DNA of 64,000 bases, from assembly GCA_013397795.1 (NCBI GenBank), contig VZTJ01003848.1, positions 2,432,322 through 2,496,321 on the forward strand, read 5' to 3'. Positions 59,296 through 64,000 of the stretch are shown piece after piece (position 1 is the stretch's first letter; the number at the start of each line of letters is the position of its first letter). The position numbers and the translations under genes are program-made. Below the pieces are notes generated by a model. It was not told the DNA's origin. It did not search any database and was given only the letters and a program-made list of their open reading frames with translations. Source of the DNA: Orthonyx spaldingii. Taxonomy: Eukaryota > Chordata > Aves > Passeriformes > Orthonychidae.

Positions 59296-60512
59296 GCAGC
59301 CTATCAGCGAGGACAAAACTGATTAGTTGTTTGAGAGCTGACCTGATAAACAGCACAACTGTCTTTGTACAAGGCAATATGAGCTTTGAGGCAATCTGGA
59401 TAACTAAACACTGTGCCCTGCATTCCTGCTGCCCTTTTGCTATCTGCCACTTTAATAAAGAGGCGTACAGGTTCTCCATGTGTCTGCTGCAGTGTCTCCT
59501 GGGGTTTAGAGAAGTCTGCAAAGTCAGTGTGTTTTTAATCTCTTCTACGAAGCCATGTTGAAATGAGTTTGGAGTTACAGTAAATAAATCAGTGGGAATG
59601 AAGTAGAGTAATGGGTATTTCAATACATATTTGAGACAATTTGTAAATGATTTTTGGAGCACACAGAGCAGCTGCCTTGAGAAGGTACCAAAAAGAGAAT
59701 GTGCTGACTTTTGAAGCACCACCAGCATCCCCCCCCCATATGGGTGACTTGAAGTTAGAGATCATTAACCCTGAGCAAAGGCATGAGATTGCCCCAGGAG
59801 AGGAAACCACGTCCCTGAAAAGCCAGGCCAGAGCAGAGCTTTCCCTTGCACCCAGGGCCTGAGATGTTGCACTTAGTGCTTAGGTGTGCATTGAGCCTTT
59901 TCATGGGTTGTTGATGATGGATCTCTGTGTAACTAACTGAAAAATAACAGACATTCTCCAAAAGTTATTGAACTGATAATTTCTTAAGGTGGTTTGAATG
60001 ATTTTTACCTCCCTTTGTCCCTTCATGATCTTTCCCTTGGTTCACTAAGGAAGTGTGCTCTGCTGGAAGAAGTGACAGCATGCAAAAATAGCACTGCTTT
60101 ATTTTGCAGATCTGCTTGCTGTGGGGTTTCAGTTAGATCTGCTGACTTGAATGTAAAAATAAACTTTTCTTCTGCTTTTTGCACCTGCTTGTCCTGGTGG
60201 TGCTTGATTTTGTGCTTTGGAGGCAGCAGCCATTTGATTGTAGCTGAAATCCGTGCTGGATTGGCATCAGCAGCACAGGTGGTTGGGAGATCTGAGTTAA
60301 GGGGCTTTGGGTTTCTGGGACCAGAGGTGTTCACAAGGCCAATATCTAAACATAAGGAGGAGAAAGGCCTTGTAGGTTTTTTAGAGCCTCTGTGAAAGTT
60401 GTCAGTTCAAAGTAAGCAGTATGTGTTTTGCCAAGCGTGCAGTGGAATTGCAGTTGGTGTTCCAAGCCATTTGCTGTAAGTGTATTATCCCTTCCCCTCA
60501 TTGAATATTGCT

Positions 60513-60530
60513 GTAATCTAATCAGATTAC
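60513..60530. promoter_or_regulatory. Symmetrical homeodomain palindrome
   Basis: GTAATCTAATCAGATTAC has perfectly complementary 7-bp arms (GTAATCT/AGATTAC) around AATC. It carries three overlapping TAATC/GATTA cores, the type preferred by K50 homeodomain proteins such as OTX, CRX and PITX. The surrounding 200 bases contain several CpGs and little low-complexity sequence, suggestive of a conserved enhancer. Factor and target are not shown by the sequence. Confidence 0.4.
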
Positions 60531-63500
60531 ATCGCAGTTCATCGCTGGGCCCAGGCAAAATAAAGAGCTGTACTTCAGAGGAACATAAGTATCTCGAGTT
60601 ACTGCCTTCTTCACACATCGGGCTGACATTAAGTGTTCATTTAGAGCCAGATTCATGGAGGTATGGAGATCAGTGAGTCTGGCTATCTAAATAGGCCTGA
60701 ACCAGATCTCTGTCTATCCACTGTCTGGAGCATGCAGTGGAGTGTGGTCCTTAGTGCAGCGAGTGTCCCTGGCTGGTGGAGCTGCCCTTCACATAAACAA
60801 TGGCTGGCAGCTGGGCTCTGGGGTTCTGCACAGGTGAGGGGTTACTCCAGATTAGCACACAGGCTTGGCCTGGTGTACTTCCGCTTCAGGAATTCTGCTT
60901 TCTTTACAGAGTTCTTTTTATTAGTGTGTTCCGGTTCTTACTGAGAGCACGAGCTTGGTGACTCGTGACGCCTGCTTTCCTTGAGCCATTGATGGATGTA
61001 GCAGCTGGAACAAAGCAGTTGGATCTGCTCAGATTAAGACTCTTGGGTTTACTGAGTTATGCATGTTTCTGGAAATACATTTCACTATAAATCTGAAAAG
61101 AAAGGGGGAAAAGGTATAGGCAATATTAGTGCACGGCTGGATTGTGAGTACAGATATTTAGCAGACCCTGTGTTTTCAGTACTGAAACTGTATTCTAAAG
61201 AATAAAATGTAAATAATGGAAAACACTATTGTGGCATTTGTTCTTCTCAAAAAATCTGTTTCTAATGATGCTTTGGTTTTGTGGCATTAAAAACCTGATG
61301 CAGAATTCTAGATTCATAAAAACGAACAACAGGCACCTGTGAGGAGGGATGAATATTAACTCTTGAAAGAAATTACGAAAACCAAAATGCTGTCTGTGCT
61401 GGCAACACCGTTTGTGAAAGGGAGAGGAGGAGGGAACAAGCCAGCTTGCACTCCTGACACAAACACCTCCAGCTTGAGGATTTTGTTTCTGGGAAACACT
61501 TCTGCTTGAACTTTTGCTGCTCTCTGGCAGGATGTCACAGTGCAGTGATGCATTTTTGTCTCTTTACAAGTTTGTGAATCAATGACAGACTTAATGTCTC
61601 AGAAATTGAACCAATGTGTCCTACGATAATTTAAACTTTGCAAAACACTTTCAGCCACCTGTGTATGTGATATCCTCTTTCAAAGCAGAGGGCCACAGGT
61701 GATCTCTGCATTCATGCACTGAAGGCTGACTAAATCCAAACTGTTCAGAGATCATAGCAGGGCTGGTTCATGACCATATTTATCTGTAGGATGGACTGTG
61801 TAGTGACCTCTGTGTGCATGGGTGAAATTCTGACCCTGCTTCTTCAATGGCAGTGCTCATGTTGACTCCCGCGGGGTGAGGATTTTGCCCAGTGCTAAGG
61901 TAGAAGAACAGCTAAAGTAAGCAAAAATGCTGCTCACTGAAGGAATAAGCGAGATCAGAAGTCCGTCACAAGAGCTTTCTTGCATATTCTTTAACAAAGT
62001 GACTGGAACGTGGTCACAGTCTGTTACAAGGACTTCTGAAAGCTGGTGGTTGCCAGGGCAGGCTGTGGGGTAGGGGTGGCTCAGGTTTCCTGCTCCCTTG
62101 GCTTCTTTGCTGCTTTAAGTGGCTGCCACTGCCACTCTTCTCAACTCCTTCGTCGTCTAAGATCTATGAAAATGCAATTTGAGATCCTGCTAGTCTCATC
62201 CATGAACTAATGCTAGTTTCTTCTGCAAACGAGAAAATAAACCACCCACTGCATTTTCCTCTCAGCTGGACTGTGTGGGACTCTGGCAAATGTGACAGAG
62301 AACTTCATAGCAGGCCTCTGTAAATATGTTTTCTGAGTAATTTGCCCAAAAGGGCACTCGATGAAACATTGCAAGCAATCTGTTCCTTTACAATGACAAC
62401 TACAGAGGTGTGGCATATGACAATGGCCTGCCAGAGCTGTTTCATTATATGTGGTTAATCTAAAATTCATAGGTGAGTTTGACCTTGAATCTGCATTTGT
62501 TGATCCAGTCTTCACTGAAAGATGTCTAAATTAAATTTTGAAAAAAAACTCAGAAATTTTTTTTCATGGTTTTGAGCAGCAGCTTTCAGAGACTTCACCA
62601 AGTGCTGCTCAGAAAGGCTCACAGCAGCTGTAGGAATAAGGGTGTCCTGTTTTCTTTTCCTGCCTGGTGGATGCTAAACATCTCTCTGTTGTCTGCAATT
62701 TTTGGTGTGTTTTTCCTACTTATAAGCCTTACCTGGAGACTGCTGACACCCTGAACATAGAGAGCTGCCATAGCTCCACTTTGAGGTTTCTGTTCAGTAG
62801 TAATACCTGTGCTAGTCACTTCTAAGCAAAAGCCACCCTTTTTTCTCTGTCTGCTGTAACACCCTGGAACTGATCCCATCATCCTTGTGTTTCATGGAGG
62901 CATCTACATAAAAAGTTTGGCAAGATCAAGGTCCATGCCCCAGACCATCAGTGATGGAAACTGCTTGCTTGTCTAGCAGTGTGAGTTTGGATAAGGGTTG
63001 AGTAATGGCCATTAACTTAAAATGTCCTACTGTTAGTCATTTGTCATAGCCTCCATGTTCAGAGCTGCATTTAATAATCCAGCCTCCATTCTGCTCCTGC
63101 CTTAATCTTTACTCAAAACGGAAGCCTCTTCTGAGAACTTTGAAATTACAAAAATATTACACCCATTTTTCATCATTCTCTCCCTTTTGGGAAAGAGGGA
63201 AGTGACTGGCACATTTAGACTATGCCCTTGAAGATAAAGATAAGCTCGTTAATAAGTTGGAACCTTAAAGGCACTTCCTGAAAGGCAGCATCTTCTGAGC
63301 CTGCTGGGGTTGCTCAACAGTGAAGTGAGAAGAGGAAGATAAGAGGTTGATTGTAGCGAGTTGTTTGGAGTATATAGAGGCCTTGCAGTTGTACAGCTGC
63401 ACATTTCATCAAATAATCATTTCCTTGATATATGATCATCATTAAATACAAACATAATGACTCCCATAAAACAATTGAGTCTCTTTCGTACAATCTGTCC

Positions 63501-64000
63501 CTGTTGTCTCTCTGTGATGCTGAATGACAAGCAAGCATCGAAAGAAATGATTTATGCCTTTAGAGTGGACTCATTGTAGTGTCGTGGTCCACAGACTTCT
63601 GTTTAATTCTCTCACATGAAAGAAGTTAATGGTCTTTTACAGGTTTAGGCAGGAAAGGGAAAAGCAGGGAAGGTGAGAGTGAAGGCACGTTTTGCCTTGC
63701 AGAGTTGCCTTTTACTTATAGAAACAAGGCTGATGTTATCACCCACTTTCTAATCAAATTTGACAGGAGCATTTTGTTAAGCCACTTTCTCTGAGTGGGA
63801 ATTCTGATGAATACAACTCTCATCTCCGGTTTCGAAGTATTACTTTACGCTGTTCCCAAGCATTGTTTGCCTTAGAGGATGAATTATTATAGTATGTCAG
63901 AGAAGCAGATAACTCATGGCTTCATTTTATAAATGGAGAGCCCAAGGCACAGCAGTTTGACTTGCATAGCTGCAGGGCACTAAATGGAGCCCAGGTCAGC

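Larger units (their letters stand above)
57812..64000. other. Non-coding unique sequence, no gene recognised
   Basis: All frames are below 160 codons and lack domains (the longest, 59249-59728 minus, is Leu/Phe-rich from A- and T-rich DNA). It contains an A-rich tract at 59265-59295, a C9 run at 59729-59737, and a homeodomain palindrome at 60513-60530. No transposon was recognised. Confidence 0.65.

Noticed and set aside
1..64000. tRNA, rRNA, CRISPR, operon or prokaryotic signals
   Set aside because: No B-box-type GGTTCGAATCC with cloverleaf arms, no regularly spaced repeats, no dense gene array; CR1 elements and sparse coding capacity mark a vertebrate genome.

Overview
The window reads as ordinary vertebrate non-coding DNA, almost certainly from a bird. 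The evidence is several pieces of the CR1 LINE family: two 0.7 kb 3' ends, one older fragment, and one short reverse-strand 3' tail with the avian CR1 terminal signature. In addition the sequence is AT-leaning and CpG-poor, repeat density is low, and there are no Alu or L1 elements. One 47-base N gap marks it as a draft assembly contig. The species cannot be named from this sequence.

No complete protein-coding gene, tRNA, rRNA or CRISPR array is visible. The longest open frames are about 100-160 codons, have no recognisable domain, and are frequently open on both strands at once. The window is therefore either intergenic or lies inside a long intron; the sequence alone cannot decide which.

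Layout: 1-9.8 kb is unique sequence with two CTCF-like cores. A third CTCF-like core lies at 10.2 kb, after a doubtful CR1 relic. A reverse-strand CR1 tail lies at 14.5 kb, and a 0.7 kb CR1 at 16.46-17.17 kb. The N gap at 20.49-20.53 kb follows a T run. From 20.5 to 52.3 kb the sequence is unique, with a GT/GA microsatellite at 29.45 kb, homopolymers, a 31-bp-period tandem duplication at 31.87 kb, symmetrical homeodomain/POU-type motifs at 26.07 and 47.01 kb, and a PAR-bZIP palindrome at 31.70 kb. A second CR1 with an internal deletion lies at 52.34-53.06 kb, and an older CR1 fragment at 57.63-57.81 kb. A symmetrical homeodomain palindrome lies at 60.51 kb.

The most unusual feature is a 30-bp block present twice at 28/30 identity in inverted orientation, at 41654-41683 (+) and 43812-43841 (-), within unrelated flanks. 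It matches no repeat I recognise. Several short segments have near-consensus splice acceptors and donors; the best are a 30-nt candidate microexon at 38181-38210 (+), 21 nt at 48834-48854 (-), 60 nt at 41987-42046 (-) and 78 nt at 29160-29237 (+). Roughly this number of pseudo-exons is expected by chance in 64 kb, so they are offered as hypotheses only.
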